64,000 nt of DNA, taken from positions 1-64,000 of the forward strand of contig CAZBLH010000007.1 in NCBI GenBank assembly GCA_964492775.1, written 5' to 3'. Both the position numbers and the translations under genes were made by a program. The stretch's first letter is position 1; every line of letters begins with the position of its first letter. Under the pieces are notes generated by a model. It did not search any database. It was not told the DNA's origin and saw only the letters and a program-made list of their open reading frames with translations. Positions 30,234 through 38,650 of the stretch are shown in pieces. This stretch comes from WRDS01 sp964492775. GTDB lineage: Bacteria > Actinomycetota > Coriobacteriia > Anaerosomatales > PHET01.

Positions 30234-31286
30234 CTAGCCCCCAGCCCGCGCGTGCTGGAAGAAGAAGATCGCGAAGCCGAGCCCGGCCATGACACCGGTG
30301 ATGATCCAGAACCGGACCATGACCTTAGTCTCAGACCAGCCGAGCATCTCGAAGTGGTGGTGGACCGGCGCCATCTTCAGAATGCGCTTCCCCGTGAGCT
30401 TGAACGAAGCGACCTGCGCGATGACCGAGAGCGTCTCGATGACGTAGATGCCGCCGATGATAATCAGCAGCAGTTCGGTCTTGGTGATGACCGCGAGCGC
30501 CGCCACCGCGGCACCGAGGCCGAGTGACCCCGTGTCGCCCATGAAGATGTCGGCGGGGTGGCTGTTGTACCACAGGAACCCGATGCACGCGCCGCCAATG
30601 GACGCGGCCAGAAGAGCCGTCTCAAGCGAGTCCTGCCTGAATGCGATACCCGCGTACGCGAAGGTGACAATCGCAACGGTACCTGCGGCCAAGCCGTCGA
30701 GCCCGTCGGTCAGGTTCACCGCGTTGGACTCGGCGGAGACCATGATGAACACGAGCGCGAGGTACGGCCACGGAATCGATATCGCCAGCTCACCGAGCTG
30801 GAGCGTGGAGGTCAGAGCGCCGAAGTCGAGCTTCGTGCCGAGCAGCGGGATAGAGACCCAGGACGGCACACCCGCCCAGTTCACTGCGAGCAAGCAGAAT
30901 GCGACCGCGATGATCCCCTGCCACGCCAGCTTCGCCCTCGGGCGCAGTCCGAGCGACCGGTCGTGGCTCACCTTGGCCCAGTCGTCCACGAAGCCGAGGA
31001 TCCCGCACGCGACCATCGTGCCGAGCGCGAGCAGTGTCGCTCGGCCAGGTACCTGCATCACTAGGAACACGATAACCACCACCAGCAGGATGAGCACGCC
31101 ACCCATCGTCGGCGTCCCCTGCTTGATGAGATGCCCCTGCGGCCCGTCAGCGCGCACCTGCTGGCCGATGCCGCGCACGCGCAGCAGCCGCATCCACAGC
31201 GGGAACAGCACGGCTGCGAGCACAAGCGACGCGGTCATCGCCACGAATACTTGGTAGGTAGGGTACCTGGCGAGGCTACTCAGCAC
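30234..31286 (-). CDS. mraY: Phospho-N-acetylmuramoyl-pentapeptide transferase
   Basis: Transfers phospho-MurNAc-pentapeptide to undecaprenyl phosphate, giving lipid I. 350 residues with ten membrane helices and the MraY signatures GTPTMGGVLIL (about 58-68), GFVDDWAKV, NAVNLTDGLDGLAAG (about 190-204, catalytic Asp), FMGDTGSLGLGAAVAALA and APVHHHFEMLGWSE. GTG start overlaps the murF stop by 11 bases. It is the true MraY of this genome region; a second, diverged family member lies at 51295-52299. Confidence 0.98.
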   Translation of the reverse strand: MLSSLARYPTYQVFVAMTASLVLAAVLFPLWMRLLRVRGIGQQVRADGPQGHLIKQGTPTMGGVLILLVVVIVFLVMQVPGRATLLALGTMVACGILGFVDDWAKVSHDRSLGLRPRAKLAWQGIIAVAFCLLAVNWAGVPSWVSIPLLGTKLDFGALTSTLQLGELAISIPWPYLALVFIMVSAESNAVNLTDGLDGLAAGTVAIVTFAYAGIAFRQDSLETALLAASIGGACIGFLWYNSHPADIFMGDTGSLGLGAAVAALAVITKTELLLIIIGGIYVIETLSVIAQVASFKLTGKRILKMAPVHHHFEMLGWSETKVMVRFWIITGVMAGLGFAIFFFQHARAGG

Positions 31287-32724
31287 GTGGCGTCACGATC
31301 CCTTCGACCACGCGCTCAAGCGCCATAACGCGCGACGCCTTCACGAGCACAACGTCTCCAGCCTCCAACAGATCGTCCAGCACCTCGCTTGCCTCCTCCG
31401 CGACCGCGCACGGGCGCAGGAACTCGGCCGACATGCCACCGGCCGCCGCGCCTTCTACGATTCTCCGGGCGCGCTCCCCTACCGTGACGAGCGCGTCAAT
31501 CCCGAGCCGCGCGACGTATTCGCCGAGTTCGAAGTGCGCAAGCTCTGTGAGCGAGCCAAGCTCGGCCATATCGCCGAGTACGGCGATGCGCCTCCCGGCA
31601 GCAGACATCGATGCAAGTGTATCGAGTGCTGCTCGCATCGACGAGGGGTTTGCGTTGTAGGCGTCGTTGATCACAACGACGCCGCTCGCGCTCTCAAAGA
31701 CCTCCATGCGCATGCCGGTGAAGGCCGCCTCGGCAAGCCCGCGTGCGACGCCATCGGGCGTGACGCCGAGATGAAGCCCGACAGCCGCGGCGGCCAGCGC
31801 GTTGTAGACGTTGTGGCGGCCTGAGATCCCCAGAGACACCCTGCGCCGAGTCTCCTCGGTATCGCCATCCGCAGCCGCATCCGCGCCCGCTGCGGCGACA
31901 AGGTCGAACGAGGGCAGACTCATCGCGTCCAGTTCGATGTTCTCGGCACGCACGTCCGCGTTCTCTGCGAGACCATACGTGATCACTGCCGCGTCCGTCT
32001 TCTGCGCAATCTTGTCCGAGTAGGCGTCATCGCCGTTCAGGAACAGCGCGCCGTCGGCGGGCAGCGCTGCGGCGATCTCGGCCTTGGCGTCCGCTATTGC
32101 GTCTTGGGTGCCGAGAAGTTCGATGTGGCTCGTCCCCACGTTCGTAATGAGGCCGATGTTGGGTGCCGCGATGTCGGTGAGGTCGGTGATCTGGCCGGCG
32201 CCACGCATCCCCATCTCGCACACGATCGCGTCGGTGGTGCTGTCGGCGCGCAGCAGCGTGAGCGGCACGCCGATCTCGTTATTCAGGTTGCGCTCGGTCG
32301 CGACGACCCTCATCGAGGTCGACAGCACCGAAAGCAGCAGGTCCTTGGTGGTCGTCTTCCCGCTCGAGCCGGTCACGCCGATGACGGTGGCGCCGAGACG
32401 CTCACGGTGCCAAGCTGCGAGCCGCTGGAGAGCCGCTTTGCCGTCCTCAACTCGGATGACCGCGACGCCGCGCCGGATCGCCGTCTCCACGACTGGCAGG
32501 TCGCCAGCGCGCTCCTCGGCAATCACGAGTACTCGCGCGCCGCGCTCGAGTGCCTGGCCCAGGAAGTCGTGACCGTCGAAGTTGTCACCGGGAAACGCGA
32601 TGAACACGTTGCCCGCGCGCACCTCGCGTGAGTCGATCGAGACGCCTTTGGCGACCACGCCGGAGTTCGGCGGGTCGAGGATCCCATCTACGACCGAGGC
32701 GATCGTTCTTGCCGAAGCCATCAT
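31276..32724 (-). CDS. murF: UDP-MurNAc-tripeptide-D-alanyl-D-alanine ligase
   Basis: Completes the cytoplasmic pentapeptide precursor. 482 residues: N-terminal SIDSREVRAGNVFIAFPGDNFDGHDF, ATP loop GVTGSSGKTTTKDLL near residue 113, EMGMRGAGQI, NVGTSHIELLG, INDAYNANPSSMRAAL and VLGDMAELG. All are typical MurF motifs. ATG start at 32724 overlaps the murE stop. An acidic Ala/Asp-rich loop (VAAAGADAAADGDTEE) lies in the middle domain and looks like a surface insertion. Confidence 0.97.
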   Translation of the reverse strand: MMASARTIASVVDGILDPPNSGVVAKGVSIDSREVRAGNVFIAFPGDNFDGHDFLGQALERGARVLVIAEERAGDLPVVETAIRRGVAVIRVEDGKAALQRLAAWHRERLGATVIGVTGSSGKTTTKDLLLSVLSTSMRVVATERNLNNEIGVPLTLLRADSTTDAIVCEMGMRGAGQITDLTDIAAPNIGLITNVGTSHIELLGTQDAIADAKAEIAAALPADGALFLNGDDAYSDKIAQKTDAAVITYGLAENADVRAENIELDAMSLPSFDLVAAAGADAAADGDTEETRRRVSLGISGRHNVYNALAAAAVGLHLGVTPDGVARGLAEAAFTGMRMEVFESASGVVVINDAYNANPSSMRAALDTLASMSAAGRRIAVLGDMAELGSLTELAHFELGEYVARLGIDALVTVGERARRIVEGAAAGGMSAEFLRPCAVAEEASEVLDDLLEAGDVVLVKASRVMALERVVEGIVTPRAE

Positions 32725-34160
32725 CCGCCGAGCACCTCCCTCGCAACCTCACGGTCGTCGAAGTGGATCGTTCTATCGGCGAAGATCTGGTAGTCCTCGT
32801 GGCCCTTCCCCGCAATCAGCACCGCGTCACCGGGCTTCGCTCGGCGGATAGCCTTCTCGATCGCCCGGCGCCGGTCTATCTCGATCTCGTACGCTGCCGA
32901 GCTACCCTTCATCCCATCCTCTACCTGAAGGATGATTCCCACCGGGTCCTCGGTCCGCGGGTTGTCACTGGTTATCACCGAGTAGTCCGCATGCCGAGCA
33001 GCGGCTTTGCCCATCACCGGACGCTTGTCTGGATCACGGTCGCCACCGCAACCAAAGACCGCGATGACGTCTCCCTCGGTCACCTCGGCAAGCGTGACAA
33101 GCGCCTTCTCGAGCGAGTCGGGCGTGTGCGCATAGTCCACTACTACCGTGAACGGCTGCCCGCACTCCACGCGTTCCATGCGCCCGGGTACCTGCGGAGC
33201 GGCCTCAAGACCATCCACGACCGCCGAGAGGGGCAGTCCGCACGCGAGCGCACAGCCGGCCGCCACAAGCGCGTTACTGACGTTGAAAGCGCCCGCGAGC
33301 GGCAGGCGGACCTGTGCGCTTCCCGATGGGGTCTCAAGCGTGAACACAGCGCCGCGCGCGTCCGTCACCACGTCTATCGCCCGCACGTCCGCCTCACTCG
33401 AAGTACCGACCGTAAGCGCGTCCGGAGCGTCGGCGGCGATCCCGGTGCCGAACGGGTCGTCGATGTTCACGACGCGTGCCGCAGCCGGGTACTCCAGGAA
33501 GAGTCGCTTCTTCACCGATGCATACTCGGCAAGCGTGTGATGGAAGTCCAGGTGGTCCTGGGTCAGGTTCGTGAACGCGACAGCCGCGAACTGCACTGCA
33601 TCCACCCGGTGCAGATCGATCGCGTGGCTCGAGACCTCCATCACGCAAGTCTCGACATCAGCGTCGCGCATCTGTGCCAAGAGCGCCTGCAGGTCGGCGG
33701 ACTCGGGCGTCGTGCGCGAGGAGTCCAGGCGCTCACCGGCGACTCGCGTCTCCACCGTGCCGATGATTCCGGTCGTCCTCCCCGCCGCTCGTGCGATGCT
33801 GTCCACGAGATACGTACACGTGGTCTTGCCATTGGTCCCGGTGATGCCGACGACATCGAAGGACTCGCTCGGACGACCCCAGAACTCGGCGGCCGCGTGA
33901 GCCAGGGCCACACGCGTGTCGGGGACGATCACCTGGGGCAGGTCGACCTCGACCGGGCGCTCGACGACGAGGACCGCCGCGCCCTTCTCGGCAGCATCGG
34001 TCGCAAACTCGTGCCCGTCGTGGGCGAATCCGCGCACACAGAAGAAGGCGTCGCCCGCCCGGACGGATCCGGATCGGTAGGCGACGCCTGTGACCTCGAG
34101 GTCAGGCAGGCCTGAGATGGGCCCGCTTCGTTCAAGCAACTGTCTGATCTGGCGCTTCAC
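32721..34160 (-). CDS. murE: UDP-MurNAc-tripeptide synthetase, meso-diaminopimelate type
   Basis: Adds the third residue of the peptide stem. About 479 residues with ATP loop GITGTNGKTTCTYL, TTPESADLQ, MEVSSHAIDLHRVD, FTNLTQDHLDFH, and the amino-acid selectivity motif DNPRTEDP. DNPR is the known signature for meso-diaminopimelate, whereas lysine enzymes differ at the Arg. I start at the GTG at 34160 (MKRQIRQLLERSG), preceded closely by AGGAG; an upstream GTG at 34193 is in frame but lacks a ribosome site. 51 bases separate it from the PBP gene. Confidence 0.96.
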   Translation of the reverse strand: MKRQIRQLLERSGPISGLPDLEVTGVAYRSGSVRAGDAFFCVRGFAHDGHEFATDAAEKGAAVLVVERPVEVDLPQVIVPDTRVALAHAAAEFWGRPSESFDVVGITGTNGKTTCTYLVDSIARAAGRTTGIIGTVETRVAGERLDSSRTTPESADLQALLAQMRDADVETCVMEVSSHAIDLHRVDAVQFAAVAFTNLTQDHLDFHHTLAEYASVKKRLFLEYPAAARVVNIDDPFGTGIAADAPDALTVGTSSEADVRAIDVVTDARGAVFTLETPSGSAQVRLPLAGAFNVSNALVAAGCALACGLPLSAVVDGLEAAPQVPGRMERVECGQPFTVVVDYAHTPDSLEKALVTLAEVTEGDVIAVFGCGGDRDPDKRPVMGKAAARHADYSVITSDNPRTEDPVGIILQVEDGMKGSSAAYEIEIDRRRAIEKAIRRAKPGDAVLIAGKGHEDYQIFADRTIHFDDREVAREVLGG

Positions 34161-34211
34161 AACACTCCTGGCATCAGTCGGCGATTCTAGCACCCGCTAG
34201 TCAGGTGCAAC

Positions 34212-36008
34212 CTAGTCCGACACCTTCTCGACACCTGCACCCTTGGCGCTTCCGGCACGGACCGCTGCCGACGACGGCGGGACCTTCAGGTGCTCCACTG
34301 AGAACTGGGCGAGCGACGAGAAGGCCGGCGCGGCGACGGTACCTCCATAGTACCCCGCTTTGGGCTCGTCGATGGTCACGCAGACCAGCACGCGGGGGTC
34401 CTCGGCGGGCAGGTAGCCAATGAACGAACCGACGAACTTGCCGGCTGCGTACCCGCGGCCGTTGGAGAGCGCTTTCTGGGCAGTGCCGGTCTTGCCGGCG
34501 ACCACGTAACCGGGAACGGCGGCGGCCGAGCCGGTTCCCTCGGTGATGACCTCGGTGAGCATGCCGTTGACGTCGGCGGCGGTCTTCTCGGAGACGGCGC
34601 GCTTGAGCGGCCATCGACCACTCTTGGTTGCCTCCGGATCATCCGGGACGTCGAGCAGGAAGTGCGGCGTGGGCAGCTCGCCCTTGTTCGCGACCCCCGA
34701 CACGGCCCGCGACAGCTGCAACGGCGTCACAGAGATACCCTGGCCGAACGGAATGTTGCCGATCGAAGACCCCGACCACTTGTCGGGCGTGGGCAGCCAG
34801 CCCTTGGCTTCACCCGGGAAGTCCACGCCGGTCTTCTCGGTAAGGCCGAAAGCGGCCAGCGCCTCGTACAGCCGCTGTTCGCCGAGTGCGAGACCGAGCT
34901 TGACGGTACCGACGTTCGACGAGTTCGTGAGGATCTCGGTGAGCGACCAGTCAACAGCAGCCCGCCCGTGCGACTCGTGGATCGTCCGACCGCCGACCTT
35001 GATGGTCGAGGGCAGGTGGAACACCGATTCAGGCTTGAACAACCCTTCCTCGATGACCGCCGCAGCGGTGAGGGTCTTGAGCGTGGAGCCGGGCTCGTAG
35101 GCATCGGACAGCGCCTTGTTGCGAACCGCGTCCGCCTCAGCTGTCGAGTAGTCGTTGGGGTTGAAACCCGGCGTGGAGGCCATCGCGTAGATCTCCCCGT
35201 TGCGCGGGTTCATCACGATGATCGAGCCGCCCTTGGCCTTGTGCTTCTTGACCGTCTCGGCGAGCACGACCTGTGTCTGGTACTGGATGTCCTTGTCGAT
35301 GGTGAGCACGATGTCGCGACCTGGAGTCGGCGCGATCTCCTTCTGCACGCCTCCGGGAATAGGGTTTCCTCGGGGGTCGCGCTCGCTCAGGAGCACGCCG
35401 GGGACACCGCCGAGCATCTCCTCGTAGTACTGCTCGACGCCGGCGAGCCCCTCGTCATCCACGCCGACGAAGCCGAGCACCTGGCAGGCGAGCTCGGAAG
35501 ATGGGTACACGCGCTTGTAGTCGCCCAGGAAGCCCACACCCTCAAGGCCGAGCTCCTCAAGCGCCGCGACGCGCTCGATATCGACCTTCCTGGCCACGTA
35601 CTCAAACCCGCTGTTCTTGGCGAGCTTCTCGGCGTACTGCTCCGGAGTCCCGCCGAGCGTGTCGGCGAGCGCGTTGGCGACGCCCTCTTTATCCTTGATG
35701 CGGTTGGGCGCGACGTAGACGGTCTTGGCCTCGATGCTCACCGCAAGCGGTTCGCCCTCGCGGTCATAGATCGTCCCGCGGCGAGGCTGGAGCTCGATGT
35801 CGCGCAGGCGCTGGTTGAAGGCGCGCTCAGAGTACTCGGAAGCCTTGACCGTCTGAATCCAGAAGAGTCTGCCGGCGACCGCCGAGAAGCCGAGCACGAA
35901 CAGGATGAACAACCCGATATGCCGACGGTTGCCCCTGGCGCCTGATCGCCTCGTCACTCGCTTCCCCTTGCGGGAGCGGGTGTCACTCTGCCTGCGCGAT
36001 GCCGACAT
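34212..36008 (-). CDS. ftsI: Class B penicillin-binding protein, septal transpeptidase (FtsI/PBP2b-like)
   Basis: Cross-links septal peptidoglycan with FtsW. 598 residues: a basic cytoplasmic start, one membrane helix (HIGLFILFVLGFSAVAGRLF), a PBP dimerisation domain starting RRGTIYDREGEPLAVS, then the transpeptidase with active-site Ser in EPGSTLKTLT, the SSN triad in TNSSNVGTV and the KTG box in VAGKTGTAQK. There are no PASTA repeats at the C-terminus. It begins 26 bases inside the upstream ftsL-like gene. Confidence 0.95.
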   Translation of the reverse strand: MSASRRQSDTRSRKGKRVTRRSGARGNRRHIGLFILFVLGFSAVAGRLFWIQTVKASEYSERAFNQRLRDIELQPRRGTIYDREGEPLAVSIEAKTVYVAPNRIKDKEGVANALADTLGGTPEQYAEKLAKNSGFEYVARKVDIERVAALEELGLEGVGFLGDYKRVYPSSELACQVLGFVGVDDEGLAGVEQYYEEMLGGVPGVLLSERDPRGNPIPGGVQKEIAPTPGRDIVLTIDKDIQYQTQVVLAETVKKHKAKGGSIIVMNPRNGEIYAMASTPGFNPNDYSTAEADAVRNKALSDAYEPGSTLKTLTAAAVIEEGLFKPESVFHLPSTIKVGGRTIHESHGRAAVDWSLTEILTNSSNVGTVKLGLALGEQRLYEALAAFGLTEKTGVDFPGEAKGWLPTPDKWSGSSIGNIPFGQGISVTPLQLSRAVSGVANKGELPTPHFLLDVPDDPEATKSGRWPLKRAVSEKTAADVNGMLTEVITEGTGSAAAVPGYVVAGKTGTAQKALSNGRGYAAGKFVGSFIGYLPAEDPRVLVCVTIDEPKAGYYGGTVAAPAFSSLAQFSVEHLKVPPSSAAVRAGSAKGAGVEKVSD

Positions 36009-36561
36009 CGCCCACGAGGAGGACCTGCGCCTCCCCAGCGCTCAGCCTGACGAGACTCGCCAAAGCCCCTTTCACGAGACTAGCGGTCGATGCCGACGCC
36101 TGCGCCGGAGCGCTCGCGGTCGTGGCACTAGATGCATCTGGGGTCTCGGCCGCCTGAGCAACCTGCGCAGGTGCGTTCAGGTTCAGGTATGCAACGTTCT
36201 TGGCGGGAGCGAGGTCCATCGCCTCACCGGCGATCGCCTGGATCCTCGAGGGGGATCCAAGTGCGGACTGGGAGACCTCGAGCATCTCGCCCTCGTAGCG
36301 CTTGTCCTTGATGGACGCCTGCAGCTCGCTCTTCTCGCGTGCGACCTCGGCGGCCCTGACGGTCAGGGTGACTCGCCCGATGCCGAGAACGGACAGGAGG
36401 CACATCGCGGCGACCGCGATGCGGCAGGCACGCTGCGCGGCTGCCTCAGCGGCGCGGGAGTTGGTGGCGGTGCGCTTGCGGGTCTTGACCGGCTTGACCA
36501 CACGCAGACTCGGACGTGCACTCGCGGTGCGCGTCTCTTGTTTTCTGGCCGGAAGTCCCAC
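35983..36561 (-). CDS. ftsL: FtsL-like bitopic division protein
   Basis: A 192-residue protein with a basic N-terminus, one membrane helix (RIAVAAMCLLSVLGIGRVTL, about residues 47-66), an external coiled-coil segment (EVAREKSELQASIKDKRYEG) and an Ala/Ser-rich tail. Weakly conserved sequence, but position between rsmH and the class B PBP, topology and the coiled coil with SPSRIQAIAGEAMDL fit FtsL. The tail of about 55 residues is longer than in most FtsL proteins. GTG start with GAGGTGG upstream. Confidence 0.8.
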   Translation of the reverse strand: MGLPARKQETRTASARPSLRVVKPVKTRKRTATNSRAAEAAAQRACRIAVAAMCLLSVLGIGRVTLTVRAAEVAREKSELQASIKDKRYEGEMLEVSQSALGSPSRIQAIAGEAMDLAPAKNVAYLNLNAPAQVAQAAETPDASSATTASAPAQASASTASLVKGALASLVRLSAGEAQVLLVGDVGIAQAE

Positions 36562-36602
36562 TCAACACCACCTCAGTCTTCACGCGGCTTGCAGCCGCGG
36601 TC

Positions 36603-37562
36603 TCATCTCTTCTGCGAGAGCTTCTCGGCGACGCGCATCTTTGCGCTGCGCGCCCGAGGGTTGCCCTCGATCTCCTCGGCGCCCGGCACGATGGCCTTGC
36701 GCGTGAGGACTCGGAGTACCGGCACGTGATGACATGCGCACACCGGAAGGTCCGGTGGGCACGTGCACCCCTGAGACTGCTCGGCGAAGAACCTCTTGAC
36801 GATGCGGTCCTCCAGCGAGTGGTAACTGATCACGGCGATTCGTCCACCGGGTGCAAGCCACCTTACGGCCGCTTCGAGTCCGCGCTCGAGGGCTCCGAGC
36901 TCGTCGTTGACCTCGATGCGCAGTGCCTGGAAGATGCGCTTGGCGGTGTGGCCACCGGTGCGGCGGGCTGCTGCCGGGATCGCGGCTTTCACGATCTCAA
37001 CCAGCTCGCCCGTGCGGGTGATTGGACGGCGGTCGCGCGCGGCTACGATGAATGCTGCGATGCGCGACGACCACCGTTCCTCGCCATAGTCACGGAAGAT
37101 CCGGGCGAGGTCTGCTTCGGAATAGGCTGCGATGACCTCTGCTGCGGATAGGGTCTGTCGACCCGGATCCATCCGCATGTCTAACGGGGCGTCTTCTTTG
37201 AAGGAGAAACCCCGGTCGACAACGTCTATCTGGTGAGACGAGACGCCCAGGTCCATCAGTACCGCATCCACGTATGGGATGCCGGCCTGGGTCAGGAGGG
37301 CGTCCATCTCACTGAAGTTGCCTTTGAGCAGGATGACCTGCTCAGGCACTTGCTGGCCGAGGCGGAGTGCGATTTCTGCTGCTTCAAGCGCTGAGTCATC
37401 TTGATCAATCCCCACGAGAATTCCCGTGGGAGCGATGAGCTCTGCAAGTCGTGTCGCATGTCCTGCCCCGCCTAAGGTGGCATCAACGACGATCGAACCT
37501 GGTTGCGGTGATAGTTGCTGCGTGACCTCGGCCAGCAAAACTGGGGTGTGCCGGTATTCCAT
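36603..37562 (-). CDS. rsmH: 16S rRNA (cytosine(1402)-N4)-methyltransferase
   Basis: Methylates C1402 in the ribosomal P site. 319 residues with HTPVLLAEVTQQL at the start, SAM motif VVDATLGGAGHATRL, LMDLGVSSHQID, GFSFKEDAPLDMRMD, TAKRIFQALRIEVNDEL, ISYHSLEDRIVKRFF and a C-terminal NPRARSAKMRVAEKL. Several cysteines (CTCPPDLPVCACH) near residue 270 are normal for the family. ATG at 37562 has GAGG eight bases upstream; it follows mraZ by 22 bases. Confidence 0.97.
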   Translation of the reverse strand: MEYRHTPVLLAEVTQQLSPQPGSIVVDATLGGAGHATRLAELIAPTGILVGIDQDDSALEAAEIALRLGQQVPEQVILLKGNFSEMDALLTQAGIPYVDAVLMDLGVSSHQIDVVDRGFSFKEDAPLDMRMDPGRQTLSAAEVIAAYSEADLARIFRDYGEERWSSRIAAFIVAARDRRPITRTGELVEIVKAAIPAAARRTGGHTAKRIFQALRIEVNDELGALERGLEAAVRWLAPGGRIAVISYHSLEDRIVKRFFAEQSQGCTCPPDLPVCACHHVPVLRVLTRKAIVPGAEEIEGNPRARSAKMRVAEKLSQKR

Positions 37563-37584
37563 TGTCAATTCCTCGCCCGTTCGC

Positions 37585-38019
37585 CTACAGGAGGCCGGCG
37601 TCAGCCAGCTCCTGGGCGAGGTCCTCGATCCGCTCGGCCGTCTGACCGCTGTACGCGGCCCACCTCTCGGCGTCCCAGATCTCGATGCGGTCGCCGTTAC
37701 CGGCAACCACGACGTCCTTGTCGAGCCCCGCAAATGTGCGCAGGTGCGCGGGAACCGACACGCGGCCCGCAGAGTCGAGTTCGATCTCGCGCGCGCCGAT
37801 CGTGAAGAAGCGCCTCATCTCCCGCTTGGCCGCGTTGAAGTCGGAGCCCTCGGTGAGAGTCTTGACGAAGGTCGTGTACTCATCGGCGGGATAGACGTAC
37901 AGGCACGTGTCGAGTCCTTGGCAGATCACGACGTTGCCGGTCATCTGGCTCCGGAACCTGGCAGGCAGCGACACGCGCCCCTTGGCATCCAGTGTGTGCT
38001 GGTGTTCGCCGAGAAACAT
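37585..38019 (-). CDS. mraZ: Transcriptional regulator MraZ
   Basis: First gene of the dcw cluster; a ring-forming DNA-binding protein that represses its own promoter in several species. 144 residues with two SpoVT-AbrB-type halves, each with the DxxGR core: LDAKGRVSLPARFR (about 11-24) and LDSAGRVSVPAHLR (about 81-94). ATG at 38019 is chosen because MFLGEHQHTLDAKGR is the usual beginning; a purine-rich GGAGGGAGG lies 11 bases upstream. GTG repeats overlapping its promoter are the expected target. Confidence 0.96.
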   Translation of the reverse strand: MFLGEHQHTLDAKGRVSLPARFRSQMTGNVVICQGLDTCLYVYPADEYTTFVKTLTEGSDFNAAKREMRRFFTIGAREIELDSAGRVSVPAHLRTFAGLDKDVVVAGNGDRIEIWDAERWAAYSGQTAERIEDLAQELADAGLL

Positions 38020-38078
38020 CGAGCCGCCGACCTCCCTCCGAACCTCCGCCTGGAACCCCTCTAGCGGTCCCTCTTGTC

Positions 38079-38103
38079 GGCACACTATCCCACTTCATAC
38101 CAC
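38079..38103 (-). promoter_or_regulatory. Candidate MraZ operator: three GTG repeats at 10-bp spacing
   Basis: On the minus strand GTGGT, GTGGG and GTGCC recur exactly every 10 bases (38103, 38093, 38083). MraZ operators known in other bacteria are short GTG/TGGG repeats with this period. The array covers the spacer and -10 box of the dcw promoter, so binding would block initiation. Confidence 0.65.
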
Positions 38104-38110
38104 AAGTCAA
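38082..38110 (-). promoter_or_regulatory. Predicted dcw promoter (mraZ)
   Basis: TTGACT and TAGTGT separated by 17 bases. The predicted start is about 55 bases upstream of mraZ. Strong -35 match and ideal spacing. Confidence 0.75.
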
Positions 38111-38158
38111 CACCTTCATGGGAATCCATCCCCCACCGAGACACTGCCGTGACAACGG

Positions 38159-38182
38159 GCCTGCGCGGCGCGGCGCGCAGGC
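38159..38182. repeat. GC-rich inverted repeat
   Basis: GCCTGCGCG and CGCGCAGGC are perfect complements around a six-base centre. There is no T-run on either side. It lies upstream of both divergent promoters; function unknown. Confidence 0.55.
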
Positions 38183-38337
38183 TGCGCCGACCCAGGCGAC
38201 GCCGGGGTGCGCTCGGCCTGGATGCGATGGCAGATCCAGACCCTGCCGTGAACCGAACCCCGACCCGCAGCGTCGAAGTAGACAGCGGGACGCAAGAGGC
38301 GTGAATTGACAGGCGGAGACGGGCCCTGGAGCGGACG

Positions 38338-38366
38338 TTGCCGTCGGCGAATCGTCGAGGTAGAAT
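38338..38366 (+). promoter_or_regulatory. Predicted promoter of the 45-residue membrane protein gene
   Basis: TTGCCG and TAGAAT separated by exactly 17 bases, ending 37 bases before the start codon. Confidence 0.65.
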
Positions 38367-38403
38367 CGATTGACGCATTCGCCGACTGGAGGTGGACGAC
38401 CGC

Positions 38404-38541
38404 ATGACATACAACTGGGCATCGGCTGTAGTCTGGGTACTCGTGCTTGCATTCTTCGTTGTTGTGGCGCTCGGCATCGCTCTCGGAGCGTATGCAGCCA
38501 GCAACCTGAAGAAGCACGAGGCTGACTCCCAGAAGTCGTAG
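38404..38541 (+). CDS. Small single-pass membrane protein (45 residues)
   Basis: ATG at 38404, with GGAGGTG nine bases upstream, opens a 45-codon frame. The product starts MTYNWASAVVW, then has a hydrophobic helix of about 22 residues (from VLVLAFFVVVA through LGIALGAY), and ends with a short charged tail NLKKHEADSQKS. The predicted orientation is tail inside or outside undetermined. A sigma-70-type promoter lies upstream and a T-rich terminator 30 bases downstream, so this is a self-contained transcription unit, which makes chance unlikely. I do not recognise a family. Its small size means gene callers may skip it. Confidence 0.78.
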   Translation: MTYNWASAVVWVLVLAFFVVVALGIALGAYAASNLKKHEADSQKS

Positions 38542-38570
38542 ACGCACTTCCAGCCACTCCGATTCTGCGA

Positions 38571-38600
38571 CGCCCTCGGTCCCTTGGCCGAGGGCGTTTT
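38571..38600 (+). terminator. Intrinsic terminator after the 45-residue gene
   Basis: CGCCCTCGG pairs with CCGAGGGCG (nine pairs, eight-base loop) followed by TTTTG TTT. Confidence 0.88.
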
Positions 38601-38608
38601 GTTTGCGA

Positions 38609-38632
38609 GGATCTCGCCGTGTGACGAGATCC
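38609..38632 (+). promoter_or_regulatory. Hairpin just upstream of the DUF4349 gene
   Basis: GGATCTCG pairs with CGAGATCC (eight pairs, eight-base loop), nine bases before the ribosome site at 38641. The hexamer CGAGAT recurs at 38625, 38633 and 38647, so alternative pairings that mask the start are possible. Confidence 0.4.
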
Positions 38633-38650
38633 CGAGATGTGGAGGTCGAG

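Larger units (their letters stand above)
38020..38403. other. Divergent intergenic region between mraZ and the 45-residue gene
   Basis: 384 bases without a gene. It holds the leftward dcw promoter with GTG repeats, a strong GC inverted repeat, and the rightward promoter of the small membrane gene. The roughly 150 bases between 38183 and 38337 show nothing I can assign. Confidence 0.7.

Noticed and set aside
38159..38182. Inverted repeat as terminator or small RNA gene
   Set aside because: No T-run, no promoter directed at it, and the centre is too short for a structured RNA; kept only as a repeat.
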